Below are positions 12,551 through 24,456 of a stretch of 64,000 nt of DNA, piece by piece. The notes under the pieces are model-generated. The model did no database searches, was not told the DNA's origin, and was given only the letters and a program-made list of their open reading frames with translations. The stretch lies in contig CAJNDS010002519.1 in the NCBI GenBank assembly GCA_905221605.1, positions 186,501 through 250,500 on the forward strand, written 5' to 3'. The stretch's first letter is position 1; every line of letters starts with the position of its first letter. The DNA comes from Symbiodinium natans (Eukaryota > Sar > Dinophyceae > Suessiales > Symbiodiniaceae). Made by a program: the position numbers and the translations under genes.

Positions 12551-13534
12551 ATGCGGTGGCCTCTGTCAGCCCTGTTTGGGGCACTTGCCTCGCCCGCTCT
12601 GGGATCAGCGGCAAGCTGTGCTGCTGCGCCTACGACCAGGGAGAGGGAGCTGTGCCTCCGTGTCAAGGAATCCGCCAATCAGGTCCGAAGTCGCCTCGGT
12701 CATGTCCCTGCAAAGCCTTTCATGACTGAAACAAGCGTTCGTGCTTCCAGTGGCAAGGGGTCGATGCGATCGCGGAGCTTCACCAAGGATACGCCGATTC
12801 CCGCACCTAGAAGCAGTCTAGCAGTGGTGCTACCAGTCGTCCGTCGTAAGCAGAGGGCGGAGCTGGCCTATGTTCAGAGATCGGTGCCAGCTTTGGTCCG
12901 AGAGCTGGCCAACCAGGTGCCGTCTGTTCTTGTTTTTGGTGACCGGGGTGAAGCGGCCTCGATTGCGCTTCGACTCCTGGAAGAGTTCAAAGAGAAACCT
13001 GTGCGATTTCGCTTCCAAGCCAGAGGCAAGCACAAGAAGCTAAAGGACCCAGCCAAGTTGAAGAAGGCACATGGCGACTCGCAAGAGAAGATTCTTTGGA
13101 GATCCCGTCTTGTTCTGGACTTCGTTTCGGCTGCACATGAAGCCCTCGCATCTGCACCTAACTCGCATCTCCTTTGGGTGGAGGATGACGTGGAGTTGCT
13201 GCCGGGCTTTGGAGCTCTTCTCCAGGATTGGCTGCAGACACATGGGGATCGAAGTGATTGGTTGGTGCTGCGGCTCCTGGGCTTTCAACGGGACGCAGAC
13301 AGAGCGACTTGGGCTTGGGGCACGGCGGGGTGGGGCGGGGGTGGGACGCTGCTCTACAATGCCCAGCACTTGCAGAACTACCTGGATTTCCTTGAGGCCA
13401 ATTTTGACGCCGCGCCTTTGGATTGGCTGCACCGAGCAATGCCTCCCCCACTGGCCGAATGGTGGCAGCCACAACTTCAACCCGTGCTCCTGCGACATTT
13501 CGGCGAGCATTCCACACATGAGAACTTTTTGTAG
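12551..13534 (+). CDS. GT54 (MGAT4-like) N-acetylglucosaminyltransferase, single exon
   Basis: The 327-residue product resembles alpha-1,3-mannosyl-glycoprotein beta-1,4-N-acetylglucosaminyltransferase IV, a Golgi enzyme that branches N-glycans. Its order of motifs matches the family: a hydrophobic N-terminus (LSALFGALASPALGSAA) that could be a signal peptide or anchor, a first strand SSLAVVLPVVRRKQRAEL, the segment KILWRSRLVLDF, the metal/nucleotide-binding acidic motif LLWVEDDVELLPGF, and the late motif APLDWLHRAM. A conserved-looking HSTHENFL lies at the extreme C-terminus. The ATG at 12551 gives a plausible targeting sequence. Animal MGAT4 proteins are longer (about 500 residues); the C-terminal lectin-like part is absent here. 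The gene lies between two exon clusters of a kinesin on the same strand. Sugar specificity is inferred, not shown. Confidence 0.7.
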   Translation: MRWPLSALFGALASPALGSAASCAAAPTTRERELCLRVKESANQVRSRLGHVPAKPFMTETSVRASSGKGSMRSRSFTKDTPIPAPRSSLAVVLPVVRRKQRAELAYVQRSVPALVRELANQVPSVLVFGDRGEAASIALRLLEEFKEKPVRFRFQARGKHKKLKDPAKLKKAHGDSQEKILWRSRLVLDFVSAAHEALASAPNSHLLWVEDDVELLPGFGALLQDWLQTHGDRSDWLVLRLLGFQRDADRATWAWGTAGWGGGGTLLYNAQHLQNYLDFLEANFDAAPLDWLHRAMPPPLAEWWQPQLQPVLLRHFGEHSTHENFL

Positions 13535-16500
13535 CCGATAGCCCTGGAGAATATCCGAGCCACCCCGAAGCCATCCCTGAGCTATTCGAGGTAGAGCAGG
13601 GTGGCGCTGCAACACTTGACATGGCCAAGTACCATAGCCTTGCCTGCCGAAACAGAAACATTGCTGCAGCAAGAGCCGTTCGCCTTGCCTGCACCGGAGA
13701 ACATTGGAGAAGGAGACGAGCGCTGGTCAAGGTTTCCGTTGCTTTTGCTGTGTCAGTTGCTGGGCATTGTGTGTGTGTGGCAATGGAACTAAAACTGCAC
13801 CAAGCTTCCACATCCATGCGCCAGTTCGATGGCCTACACTCCAGGACGCAGGACATGAGACGTGACAGAAAAGGGGGCAGAGCAAGTTGTGGGGCAAGAA
13901 CGACTATTGGAATTATAGTTGTAGACAGTTGTAGCTGGGGGTTGCAGGTATTGAACCCAGGTATTGCTTCATCCTGACGGCGAGAGAAATCGCCTGAAAT
14001 CGCATTGCCGCAGCTTTCGGCTCAAGTTGGCCATTGAGGTCCTGACATTGCAAGCCCCATGACCAATGAAGATCCAGTTCGAACTTTGAAGTGATAGGCT
14101 TCTCGACTTCACGCCAACACTCCTCAACCCTCCTGGATCCCTTGGATCATGCCCCGTGGACGGCCGGATGGTAAGGGAGGACGCGGCAAAGGCCACATCT
14201 CACAGGGCGGCTGTGTTCAAAGTGGGGCAAGAATCAGATGAGCAGGAATTGGGTTCGAGCTTAGTCCCTGTGGCCGAAATGTCACCACCTGACAAGCCTC
14301 CCTTGACCCGGACATCAAACGCATGTCGTAATTACATGTTTGTGGAAGAGAACTTGGAAGCGTAAATGAACGAGATGCTTCACCAGAGCCCGCAGGCAAG
14401 TCGGCCCACCGCAAGGGTTTTGCCGAAGCAAGGACTACGATTATGCAGGGCTGGCTGGGACGAATCACGGTTTGTTGGAGGTCTGTGATTAGCAAAAGTC
14501 GGCAGTTGTGCCTCCTTCCACAGGTGCCCATAACGGCATACCATTGGGGAGGCTTTCGAAGGCGTCAAGACAGCCCAGTAAAAAGATTGCAGATGTACTG
14601 GTATCTCTCTCGGAGTTGGCAGGACAGAGCACGCTGAGGCTGCCCCACATGCATCCGGCAGTGAGGAGAGGAAGTGCTCGCAATCGGCTTGTACTTGCAA
14701 AGCATGTAGTGGTCAAGTCTTAGAACATGGCGTTAAGGTTGTTTAAGTGATCCTTCGCAGCTCTCGGGAGATGTGATGGGACGTTTGCGGAGAAGCTCGG
14801 AGCAATTGCAACTAGCGTCGCCAGGATTCTGGAGCAGAGTCCAGCCTCGGTGAGAGCGAGGGAGAGGCAGAAGAGGCCAATGGCAAGAGAAGCGTCCAGC
14901 GGTCTTTGAATTTGTTACGTCATCCCGAAAATCGGTGTGTAGATCCATTTGCCTAAACCAGAAAATGCACAAACATTCTTAGTACACCTATGTATCTATG
15001 TCTGCACCGTCTGTACCTGTACGTGTACATCCGTATAGATCTGCATTTTTTTCACTTGTTCTCTCTGTTTTTCTTTACGCCCTTGAGCTGTCGAGTCCTG
15101 CCCGTGGCAGGAAGGCCCGAAGGCCAAGCTGGTCCTTTTCGAGTTTGGTCAGATGCCCGGAGAGCCTTTGGAGAGGATTTCTCATCCTCCGTCAGTGGGT
15201 TACAACACTCCCGCCAAAGGCCCGCTATGGCCCACTGCTCAGCTAAGCTGTGCTGCTCATGGGCCTTGCCTGCCTTGCCCAGGTCAGAATGATCCAAAGA
15301 TGGACTCTGGAGTTCGGCTATGCCGACGCTCCCTTCGCAGCTTTGGAGGGCCTTTGCCATGGACGTTGCCTAAGTTGCGAGCGAAGCCGCATGGCTAAGG
15401 ATTTGGTTTGGCGAAGAGCTTAAAGCCTCAGGCGCGTTTTGAGCTAGTCACGTTGGAGTGGCGCAGAGGTAGCCCATAGCCCGTGGGAGCATGTACGTGC
15501 CGGTCAGTACTGCAGTTTGCTGCTTGGTGTGCTGTCTAAGGAGTTGGCAGGCTGAAGGCTATGTGGCTCGATTCGTGACAGTTGCCAGGCCGGCTTCCAA
15601 GGAGTCGTGCTGAGCACCATGACAAATGTCCCGGTCTCTGCAGAAGACCGAGCACTCATCGAGAGACTTGGCAGATTTGGCGGGGCATTGGCGACACTGT
15701 GTGCTACTTGCATTGTGCACAGTGCACACATTCGCATTCGCTTCTTAACTGCCAGCGGTTTGTTGGGAATGACGGAAGGGTTTCATGGTTCCATGGGTGG
15801 CATGTGCATGTTTCGGTGCATGTTTGTAGATCGGCCTGACACTCACGATGTCGTGTTTCACATCGCCGTCACCGACCTGCCTACTCTGAAATTCTCGCAT
15901 GTCTTGCTCCTTGTAGCAGTTTGTGGGATAACTAGTGTCCTTTTCCCCTATATAGCCTATGTCGGATTGCATCCGTCTAGGATATTGCGTGCTCACGCTG
16001 AGAGTTCCGTCAGCGGCGCAGTCTATCCTGCGCTGGGCTTCAAACTGTCATGGCATGGCCCTAAAGCACAGAGAAACAAGAACACAATACATCAACCAGC
16101 ACAGCGATTCCTTACCTTGCTGGCTGGCTGCAGGACGTGCGGTCTCGCTGGAGTCAACTGCAGTTGGAATCGCTTGGAGGCATCTCCGTTGCAGTTCAAG
16201 CTGTTCGGGTACCGGTTATCAGTTGGGGGGAGCAACCGGCCGGGATGGCTTTGCAAGCAGCCTTTCACCGCAGTGGCAGCTTTGTATGACCTAAGGAAAT
16301 TCCTTGGGGCAAGCTACCTCGAAAGAGCCAGCACAGGTGCGTGAGAACCAAAGGGGCATTGGAGGTGAGATTCGGGAATGATGCATTGATTGATTTGATT
16401 TATGATCGTGATTGAATCACTGAATGACCGCGATCGGATACGACAACAGACCCAGGCCAGCCTATGTACATTTTTTTTTGGCCTGGCACCTGCCAGGATT

Positions 16501-19500
16501 CTGCCTTTTCTGGTTGCGGCCAACTCCGTGAACTATGGATCCTTGCCATCCAATTCCGTCGAGTCAAGCCTTCAAGTTGCCAAAAGAAACCGAGTGAAAG
16601 GCTCGCACATGCTCGCACAGAGGGCAAGTCAGCAAATCTGCGCCAGCAACCTCATCATCATACTTTATGGCTTCAGGCTTATTAGATGCTGCATGGGGGG
16701 CTGACTTGCAGAACCAGGGGCGAAATAAAGAGTGCGGGCACTCTCCTGTCTCAGCCTGAAGCTCAGCCCCAGGCCGGCCCAATAAGCTGAACACGGCGGA
16801 GGCCATGGCTGCGGCCGCTTGGCCGATGTCATGTTGAGCCAAGCGGAGCGGTTGAAATCAGCATTGCCTCGAGCTTCAGAAAACTCAGATACTGCAGCAC
16901 TGCTCCGAAAATTGCAAAATCCTGATGCCAGGCCCTGATCATTGTGGGCCTGCGGGCAGAGGCCAAGCGCGTGCTGCGTGCCTTCAGCTGGGGTGAGGAG
17001 ACCCGTAAGATGTTGACTGCGGTGTGCAACAATACCCCTTACCCGTGCAGGAGTTGAACAAAGGCTTCTTGGGCCAATAGACAAGAAGTTCCAAGAAGCG
17101 CGCGAGAGTGCGCGTTTGCACAGGAGTTCCTGAAACTTAACGAAGAGGCCTTCGATGTGTACAGCCAGGCGAAGAACGCCGCAGCCCTTCGAAGCTTGGC
17201 TCCAGCGGCGTCACTGAAACAGTTCTGTGCAGTTACGACAGTCTTGGCACAACCATGCAAAATCTCTGCACGCCCATGCTGTGCAAATGCATGCCCGACA
17301 GTCGTACAAGTCACATTTGGCAAGTCGGTAATCGTTGATGTGTGCAGATTTAACACAGCTGTCCTTGCATCGCAATTTCATTCCGGTAGCAGACCTCACG
17401 TAGTGCCGCGCCCCTGCACGATCCAGAACTTCTACCTCCCAGAGTGCAGAAACATTTGGAAGCTTTGCTTCGCAAGGACGCGCCGAAGCTGCTCTCCTGG
17501 AGCGGTGGCGAAACGAGGCCTATTCCCCCTAAAACGTACAAGCCTCAACCCCTAAACTTGCCCGCCCCCCCCCCCCCCCGCTTCCCCGCGAAACCTCCGG
17601 TAGAGTATGAGTAGGGCCTCCAGATCATGGCGCATTGAATTCCGGCAGGGGAAGTCAGCTTCGGGACATCAGTTTCCTGTTGGTTCTACAAACTAATCAT
17701 TTTGCCTTCCCTGAAGGCAGCAGAACGCCGCGCGCAAGATCTGGACCTGCCTCCCTCCGACTCTGAGGTCTGAGGTAGCTGTCTTCTTGCCAGGGATCTG
17801 ATTGTTTGCCTGTGGAACGTTGGACTTTGCTTCGAGTGGTCAAGTCCGATGCCTCGACATGCAGGATCCTGTTGACTTTTGTAGTGTAGAATGGTGCCCA
17901 GGAGATAGCTTAGACATGCCGGCTGCCCAAATTCGACCACCGCTTGCCAAGCTGAACATATAGCCTTTCATGCAGGGCGAAGGTCCAAGCTTCCAGGAAC
18001 CTTGCTCCTCTTGCAAGAGGCCAGCGAGGCCTCCGTCCACGTGGATTCCGCTGGAAATTCCCTGCCGGCCGAGGGCACTCCGAGCCAGGCGGAAGCATGA
18101 TTTGGGGAGGTTGACAGGTTCAAGGTTTAATGTAGTTCCGGCTTTAGAGATCGTTGATGCTTGAGTTTTGGACCACCGGAAAGGATTGGTAAGCTGTCAA
18201 ACAATCACAAGGCAAGGCCATTGTTCACGGTTGTCTTGGATTGGATTGGGAGTGCCCTGATGCTGGTAGCTGCTCCTGTGCGACCTCCAAATGACCTTTC
18301 CGGAGCATTGGAGGGGGGGAAGCTGCAAAAGGTCATTCAGGAATACACCTTTTCTCCTTACTCACAAGGAGCCTGAACAAGGACAAGTTCGGAATCTCTC
18401 AGAAGAACCTGCCATGGGCGGCCCTGACAATGATCCTGGGCCGAGCTTGGACCAGGCCTGGCGTAAAGCATAGGCATAGGCCCACTGGGATGCTGAGGGA
18501 TTAAAGGGGCCCACTAGCAAAACAAAAGCAGATGCGAGGCAAGGCAGACCAGGCAGACTGAAGAGGCCAAGGCAATGTTGAAGGCCCGTGCCGAACTTGT
18601 CCTTGTAGAAGGTGGGCCACGGTTCGTAGCTTGTGTAACTTTCAATTGCTTGGACTCGCAATGCACATCTCGCTGCATCCCCAAGACAGAGAAACTTGAA
18701 TAACGCCTGTGCCATTTTTAACAATTTGTATTCCCCGTCTGCGCACTTTGGCTTTTTTCTTAAACAAAGCGTGAAACCACGCCGTACCCCCACCCGCAAT
18801 TCTGTGCATAGGCAAGATTAGCGCACGCAGCTGCGGTCTCCATTGCTGCTCCTGAGGCCTATGGCGGGCTACTGTAAGTGTCTACTGTTGTGGCAAGCCA
18901 TGGTTACGCATGAACATGGTAGTATTGATGGATCATTCAAACATCTTTTCAGCAACTGACATCTAGTGTGTTTTCTTTGGCGGTCCTCAGAAAGATCGAA
19001 TTCACTTATTCGCCTTCTGGACACAGGTTTCAAGCTGCCAGCCCTATCGTCAGGCTTGTTCGACCGAGCAAGAGGTGACAAAGACTGCCAGCGAGGTTAC
19101 GCGGTGGACAACTCGCTAAATGCAAAGTCGATGCAAAGCTGTCGCATTGGACCAACAAGCCAAGCTAAACTTGCACATTGCCTGTCCACCTTGCATGTAG
19201 GAGGTCATCACACACTCACACACACACACTGCAATTGTATGGTTTGAAGCATTCGGTTCAAACATTTAAGCTGATTTGGGGCGTTGCTGTTCCTGAGGCT
19301 ACATCATCTCTTGCGCCCATCGAGCTCTAGCTGCACTGGGAAGGCTTGCAGGTAGAGTCCGGAAGGGATGCCCGGCATGACTTGGGCAAGCAAGCCTCTG
19401 TGCTTCTCTGCAGTTGCTTTCCACCTGCCGGGAGGTCTTAGTTGCGGGCCTGGCTCCGAAGCTACACCTTCGCGCATGTTGAGGTGAGCACCCGAGCAGC

Positions 19501-20137
19501 GGAGCCTCAGCAATCGACAGGCAGCTGGGTCCCGAATGGTCGACATGTTGCTCCTTTGTTGGGCATTCTTCTCGATTGCTACTCGAAGCCCTTCGTTTCT
19601 TTGGACTTCCTTAGACCCTCATACTCGATCTACATTACCCTATATACCTTTCCCAGGTAGGTCCTGAAGCGTCAACATGAGTGAACTCTGTCAGATGGCG
19701 ATTGGCATATGCTAGGGGCCTCTTCCAGTCTTCGATCAGAACACTAAAGTTCACTAAAGGAGACATGCAAAAGCCAGCTGCGGCTCTTGTGTGGATAGAG
19801 GCCCTGTGCCAATGGAGAGCGGCGCAGCCCACCTTGTGCCGATCCAAGCGAGTCCGGTCTTCTCCTCACTGCCCAAGTCAATCAACAATGAAGTGCAAGG
19901 AAATCGGAAAACTCATAGCAATGCTGCATGGGTTAAACTTGCGTCGCTTTGTGTGCAATTGCTTGTGGGATTAGCCTCTTACCCCCTCTGAGGCAGGGGA
20001 GCTTGACGAGCTGCAGCTGCCGGGAGATCAAAAGGTCGGCTGGTGGTTTGTGGCGGCAAAGGATGTTCAAGAGCAGCTACTTGTAACTTGTAGTCACCAG
20101 CCACCAGCCCCAACGAGTTTTTTTCGGGTCACTTCCG
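13535..20137. other. Long stretch without an identified gene
   Basis: If the kinesin is one gene, this is intron. Weak coding-like pieces on the + strand are near 15640-15720 (EDRALIERLGRFGGALATL) and 17117-17200 (QEFLKLNEEAFDVYSQAKNA); neither matches a family I know, and neither fits the missing kinesin segment. A C-rich homopolymer lies at about 17566-17579 and a (CA)n tract near 19210-19230. I saw no kinesin motif here although the segment between VYND and the switch I exon should be present. Confidence 0.3.
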
Positions 20138-20317
20138 ATGTCTGGAGGAGATGCCGTAGATAGTGGAAGTCCCGCCCTTAAGCCAGGCCACGCTCCAGAC
20201 TTTGCAGTCATTGGCCTCGACGTCCTTCCTCCAGAAGACGGGTTTGGTTCCTTGCCCGAAGTGGAAGCCCAGCCACCATTACAGAAGTTCTACGCCGCGA
20301 GGCCACGAGGTGGGTAG
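20138..20317 (+). CDS. Short coding-like frame, probable first exon of an unknown gene
   Basis: A 59-codon frame from ATG 20138 reads as a natural protein N-terminus: MSGGDAVDSGSPALKPGHAP, then DFAVIGLDVLPPEDGFGSLP, ending at a TAG. A GAG|GTGGGT site at about 20308 would act as a splice donor just before the stop. I do not recognise the product. A competing frame on the - strand (20290-20787) touches its 3' end. Confidence 0.3.
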   Translation: MSGGDAVDSGSPALKPGHAPDFAVIGLDVLPPEDGFGSLPEVEAQPPLQKFYAARPRGG

Positions 20318-22458
20318 ATGTTGATGTCAAGGAAGCCCTTTGCGCTGGCATCTTTAGATGAAATCCTCTTGTCAATCAGGCTGGCCTGAGTGGGATCCTT
20401 GACTACATTGGGCCAGGGTAGCCTAGCATTGTTTGAAATTGGGTCGGTCGAGGCAGTGTAAACTTGGATGGGAAGCTTGAGCTTGAAGATGCGAGGTTTC
20501 GGGCATTCCAGGGGGCCCACGAGCTTCACCTCCGCTTGTTCCAAACGTGCCTGTTGCATCCTTCTGACATGATTTCGGCCATGCCCGTCATGGCTGGACC
20601 TTTCGGGCAGATTCATGGAACGCCCGCGCCCGGATGCTTGCCGGACACATTCCACCATGCATGTCAGGAGCAAAGCCACGCCACAGAAAGCACACACAGG
20701 TAGCTTTGAATGTGTCCGGGCCAGGTTCAGTCTGACTGCTGCTGAGGAACAAGCTTCAGAAGTTGAAGCGCAGCGAGTATGAGGCAAGGAGACACATCTT
20801 CGTGCAGCTTGTCGAGTAGCCTGGATGATCAGAATTTTGCTCGTGGCTGCTTGCGTCTATAGGCAGGGTGCTTTCGGTCCTGCCACGGCAAGTGCTGCCA
20901 CAGGCCATTTGGCGAAGTTTCTGCTCAGACGAGGCAGCAGTGGAGACAGTATGCCAAATGACGCTGACTGTTTCTCGTTGTGTGTATGTCTTGAAAGCTT
21001 GTACTGTTACCTTCCTCAAACAAGCCCTTCTGGATTTCTGGGCTGAGTTCACGGCCCTGAAAACCCTGAGGTCTGTGGCTTGAGAGATCTTAGCGACCTT
21101 CAAGCCTAAAACTTTTCCGGGCTCGACGGCCGCCTACAACACCAAACTTTGGTGCTGAAACCCTGGCTTTAGATGTAGCTGGCTTGAGCCCGACTTCGCT
21201 TCCTGAGAATGTTGGGGGGCTTTGGCTTTTCCTGCCTTCCCGGGTCGAAGCCAAGGCCCGCACAGGAGCCAAGTAGAAGGAACACACAATTGCAGCCATT
21301 GGCAGCCATACATAGATAACCCACAAGTTACATAAGAGCTTGTAGCTCCAGACAAACTTAGGAAACTCTAAACTTCACATCCTTGCGGAAAGTTATACTA
21401 GAACGAGTAGAACATGAACATGAGGGCATGTATTGCGGAACGTGAGTGCGTGAGCATTATAATTATGAAGGTCGGCCGCGGAATGCATGTCTGGCAAACA
21501 TAAGAAGGAGAAAAGGGCTGCAGACGAGATTAGCTGAATTGGCTTGAAACTGATGCTGTGCAGTTCTCGTTTGCACCTCAACTCGGGCATTGATGCTTGA
21601 ACGCTATGCTGCTTTCGCAGGCCCGCTTGCTCAGCCATGAGAACATCAAGCGATTGATGTCTGGCACCTGCTCCAAGTATGGTTCGGAGTTGTGAGAGTT
21701 GGGTTCGCGTTTCCCCTGGCACTTTCGGCCCCTTTGGTCACTTCGAGAGCCGGAGTTCGAAAGCTGAAGAGCACAACGAATCCAAGTTGTTCTCAAACCA
21801 TCTCAAACCGGCCGTAGCACCGCTCTGCTGAATTTCTCTGAGGTGACAAGAAGGGTTCACCCTTCAAGCCTGGCAAGAAGTGAGGCATGGTGAATTGCCC
21901 TCCGTGTAGTTTCTTTCGTTTCGTTGGACTTGGGGGGGGGGGGGGGTTGGGGGTCAGGCGGGTAGAACGTCAAGCTCTGCGTCTCACCCACAAAACATTT
22001 CGCCTTAGCAGCGCGCTTGGAAAGAAGGGACTTGCTCCAACAAAGCGCCACATCTGAGCAATCTTTCGCTTAATGAGATTGCAAAGACATGAATAATGCG
22101 ACGGAAGTCAGTCAGATAGTCGAGGGCGTGAGGTTCGCGACTGCCATTTCATGCCTTATATGATTCTAGAATTGATAGTCACTGCCCGAGAGCCCTCGCA
22201 TCGTTCCCAAGACGCTCCCACCAACTTGCCTCATCATCAACGCCGGTTTGAAAAACACATAGCCCTGCCATGCCCTGCCTAAAATGACACATGCGGTGGC
22301 ACACTCCCAGGGTCTGGCAGCCAAGGAGATGCCGCGGCAGTTTACAGCCTCCTGCGGCGAGCTGGGCGAGAGCGGCATGTAGCGGGGCTCAGAGGGCTCA
22401 AGTCCAATTGTACGATTTTCCACCGGCCCCCAAATGCAAGTTCCTTTCAGTCCGGGAG
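20318..22458. other. No confident gene
   Basis: The - strand is open from 20787 to 20290 and contains a fairly natural stretch (SNNARLPWPNVVKDPTQASL), but it has no family match and opposes the direction of every supported gene. A + strand piece near 20476-20560 (DARFRAFQGAHELHLRLFQ) is equally unproven. A G homopolymer of about 14 nt lies at 21933-21946. Confidence 0.25.
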
Positions 22459-23318
22459 GTTCAACTGCATCAGTCGCACAGAACTTCCGAGAAGTCAGCC
22501 GATCATTCAGCAAGCAGCCAAGGTGGCAGCAACCGCCGCGAATGAGCGATCCAGTCGTTCTCATGCAGCCTCTCGTCGCCAGCTTGTGCCAAAGTCCGAT
22601 TGTCAGCTTTGGACATATATCGTGTGCAGGCGCGGGTACAGTACAGGGTTTGAAGTTGCTTTCCGAGGTGAGAAAGAGTTTGGGTGTTAGATGGTTCTGC
22701 TGAACGATTTTATGGAAACCTCGGGCACAAAATACAGCACGTGTGCAGTTCAATGTGTGCACGTTGCTCCATCTGTTAGGTTGTTCAACTCGCCTTGGCC
22801 GGACGTTGCACTGTACCAGGCACAAACTCACAGCATATCTTTCGGTCCCAGAGAGCTTCGTAATTGGTTGAAGTGCTGTTGCTTTAAGTTGAGCAGCGTT
22901 TCCGCACGCTGTGTGCCGGACAGGCCAGCAGCGAGAAGTGCCCGCGCCTGAAGATATGGGAGTTTGCTTTATCGTCTCCTTCATTGTGAGCCTAGCGCGG
23001 CCCTGCTCCCAACCTAAGGGTCCCGGGTTTAGGCCCCATATGGGAGATGCGCAGCAAACTGCAGCAAGTTCCCGTCGCCAATCAGCTTGGCGTCTCAGGT
23101 CTGGGCTGCTGTCCTTCGTCGATCTGGCCGGGTCTGAGCGCCCCTACCCCAGAACATCCATCCGAGCAGAGCCTCTGGTGGGCCTGCTGTAGGCGTCAAG
23201 GTGGAGCACGGAATATGCCAGCAGCAGCCAGGTTTCAAAGGAATACGTTGCCAAGCTAAGGCCTTGAGCGTTCCGGTGCCGTCGGCGAACGGCTGAAGGA
23301 GGCACAACACATCAACAG
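22459..23318 (+). CDS. Kinesin motor domain, switch I to switch II exons
   Basis: Three exons continue the kinesin that begins at 9627: 22459-22564 (AAKVAATAANERSSRSH, switch I), 23099-23139 (GLLSFVDLAGSE, switch II) and 23261-23318 (RLERSGAVGERLKEAQHINR, loop 11 to helix alpha4). The last two join in phase through a GC donor. The first ends phase 0 while the second needs two bases before it, so a small exon (the AVF...beta7 segment) is missing between them. The last exon ends in a GC donor after HINR. The expected next motifs (SLSALGDVI, then YRNSKLT) were not found before the next gene at 24457, so the motor is incomplete here. It could be a broken gene, or one whose last exons I cannot see. 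Confidence 0.8.
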
Positions 23319-24456
23319 GCCGCCTGCATTTTGCCACACAAATCCTGTGCGAACTCTTAGAACTCCCTTATCATGTCCCTTAGCGGCTAACTTTCTCGTT
23401 CTTGAAGATGGGCGTTACATCACCCATTAGGCTGCTCGAGCGGTTGCGGAAGCGTTTGGAGTCTTAACGTACGAGCGCGTAGGACGCCGGCACGATGGAC
23501 AACATTGAGAATAAAAGTCAGGAAATGGGCACGAATAAATTTCATTCTTCTGGGTACGACTTGGTAGGTAGCGATATCGAATGGCACAATGCTTGCAACA
23601 AACCTCTGCTGCAGGCAGTTATTTCTTGATATCAAGAAATCTTCGAAGACACGCCGAGAACGACCACATCAGCACAAATAAAGACATTTTAGGCAGGGGG
23701 AATCACGGTCCTTGGCTGTTGGAGATGTCACGGGCTGCGTGGGCTGTGGCGCGGCATGGGATAGGCCCATGCTTTAGGTGGTTTCTCGGGCCGATCGCAG
23801 ACATCGATCATCACGTTCTTTTCTTCAATTGCTGAGTGTATAGAATGGATGAAAGAAGCCGTCTCTCGGGTCACTCTGTTCCTGCGGTGCAGAGCTTTCT
23901 CCCTGTTTTCTCCCGCCCTACACCCTAAAGCCTGGCGATTCTCCTTTGCTCGTGTCATAGCAACCTCTCATTGTATAACGCGATGATGATGCGCACAGGG
24001 CTTTGCCGGTTGAAGTTGGAGCAGGTCGCTGTGTGCCCTGGGCGACGTGATTGAGGCAAACGGATGTGGATCTGCCTGTCGCGTTCATCCGCGTTCGCTG
24101 TGATCAACACTTGAACTTTGCACATGCAAAAAGTCTTCTCAAAGCGGTAGCTTGAGCCACTGGAGAGCCAGCCCTGCAGGCCGTTTGTCGCAAAGGCGCC
24201 CTCAAAGGTCCAGCGGCTGCTGCCGTGCATGTGCCGTCGGGTCCTGGGACGATCTGGATGATCGTTGACGTACCTATAGTAACCTATAGACATTCACGGA
24301 TACTAATTACAAGATACTCCGTGATACTGCTGCTTTTGCTGTCAAGGCTGTGGAGGCACTGAGAGCTTGCTTTTGCACATTGCACCATGTGTGCTGCTCG
24401 AGCACGTTTCTCTCTCGTAGCAGATTTTTATTTTGGGGCCTTTGCCCCTGTGAGCC
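23319..24456. other. Kinesin/CDPK intergenic interval
   Basis: This should hold the last third of the kinesin motor if the gene were intact, but I found no YRNSKLT or DSLGG motif in any frame. A short direct duplication (ACCTATAGTAACCTATAG) lies at about 24271-24288. The sequence upstream of 24457 may contain the CDPK leader; no spliced-leader acceptor can be pinned down. Confidence 0.3.

Noticed and set aside
13040-13856. Two long - strand frames opposite the glycosyltransferase
   Set aside because: They mirror the GC-rich codons of the real + strand gene and show no motif of their own.
13931-13975. tRNA-like T-arm on the - strand (GGGTTCAATACC)
   Set aside because: No acceptor stem or anticodon arm could be paired around it.
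14001-14035. Possible relic of the dinoflagellate spliced leader (CTTTCGGCTCAAG)
   Set aside because: Only the last dozen bases resemble the leader, with a mismatch, and no gene start follows.
22166-22984. Long - strand frame (272 codons) opposite the kinesin switch I exon
   Set aside because: No family motif, and the + strand there carries an unmistakable NERSSRSH kinesin exon, so the - frame is chance.
23708-23750. Candidate next kinesin exon (SLAVGDVTGC against SLSALGDVI)
   Set aside because: No AG acceptor in the right phase, and the following sequence has no kinesin motif.
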